A stretch of 12,854 nucleotides of DNA from Candidatus Melainabacteria bacterium (GTDB lineage: Bacteria > Cyanobacteriota > Vampirovibrionia > Vampirovibrionales > JAJTHC01): assembly GCA_026389055.1 (NCBI GenBank), contig JAPLIO010000089.1, forward strand, positions 1 through 12,854, written 5' to 3'. Shown here piece by piece: positions 12,761 to 12,854 of the stretch. The notes beneath the pieces are model-generated. The model was not told the DNA's origin and searched no databases. It saw only the letters and a list, made by a program, of their open reading frames with translations. The translations under genes and the position numbers were made by a program. How positions within the stretch are numbered: the stretch's first letter is position 1; each line of letters begins with the position of its first letter.

Positions 12761-12854
12761 CGTACCAACCAGTAGGAACGACCATCGCATTTGCTCTGCA
12801 GCTGCCGATGCGTTCCGTCCACCGAAGGGGCAAAAAGAACATCCCGCCGTCAAT
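12761..12854. repeat. Element R, copy 3 (cut by window end)
   Basis: Same orientation as the other copies and colinear with 10610-10703. H1 is complete (stem bases identical to copy 2; one base differs, in the loop, T to A). The left arm of H2 reads CCCGCC (12843-12848), different from copies 1 and 2, and its partner lies beyond the window. Confidence 0.9.

Noticed and set aside
1..12854. CRISPR array, tRNA or rRNA, prophage or insertion sequence genes
   Set aside because: No regularly spaced short repeats, no cloverleaf, no transposase, integrase or phage proteins seen on either strand.

Overview
The window (12.85 kb, moderately AT-rich, standard code) looks like the chromosome of a free-living-type bacterium. 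The best taxonomic clue is the RlpA-family protein at 893-2179: ahead of its double-psi beta-barrel it has a middle domain of the kind I associate with cyanobacterial RlpA proteins. A divergent PAP2 (DUF212) membrane protein, a family common in cyanobacteria and plants, is also present. With no photosynthesis genes in view, my inference is a non-photosynthetic cyanobacterial relative (Vampirovibrionia/Melainabacteria type). This is moderately supported, not proven. Promoters are ordinary sigma70 type (TTGACA-17-TAAGAT at 2803-2831; TTGTCT-17-TATAAT with extended -10 at 9619-9647).

Layout. 1-192 is the tail of a long dispersed hairpin repeat (element R). 193-892 is non-coding with several hairpins. 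893-2179 encodes a secreted RlpA-like peptidoglycan protein followed by a clear terminator. 2328-4956 holds hypothetical genes: a 101-aa protein (minus), a 100-aa protein (plus), and a large helical, C-terminally membrane-anchored protein (minus) split into two overlapping frames, which are restored to one 579-aa frame by removing a single base near 4258-4260. 5146-7011 is a secreted beta-propeller protein whose 3' end overlaps by 110 bp the convergent LD-carboxypeptidase gene (6902-7849, minus). 7992-8056 is a second kind of hairpin repeat. 8101-8714 (minus) is a hypothetical gene interrupted at a run of ten C/G, and it has the marks of a phase-variable contingency locus. 8949-9557 is the divergent PAP2 protein. 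9743-10582 is an unrecognised protein starting with six consecutive ATG codons. 10610-10884 is the complete copy of element R. 11005-11149 is a strong candidate for a new structured RNA (18-bp perfect terminal stem, about 35 pairs in all). 11207-12694 is a soluble histidine kinase, and 12761-12854 begins a third copy of R.

Functional reading. Two proteins (RlpA-like, LD-carboxypeptidase) act on peptidoglycan, but there is no shared operon. Genes are mostly single and alternate in strand, with hairpin elements filling the gaps. The most interesting items are (1) the R family, whose three copies show compensatory changes that point to selection on RNA structure; (2) the orphan rod-shaped RNA upstream of the kinase; (3) the homopolymer-switched gene at 8101-8714, which shares its upstream DNA and N-terminal protein pattern with the gene at 2328-2633.
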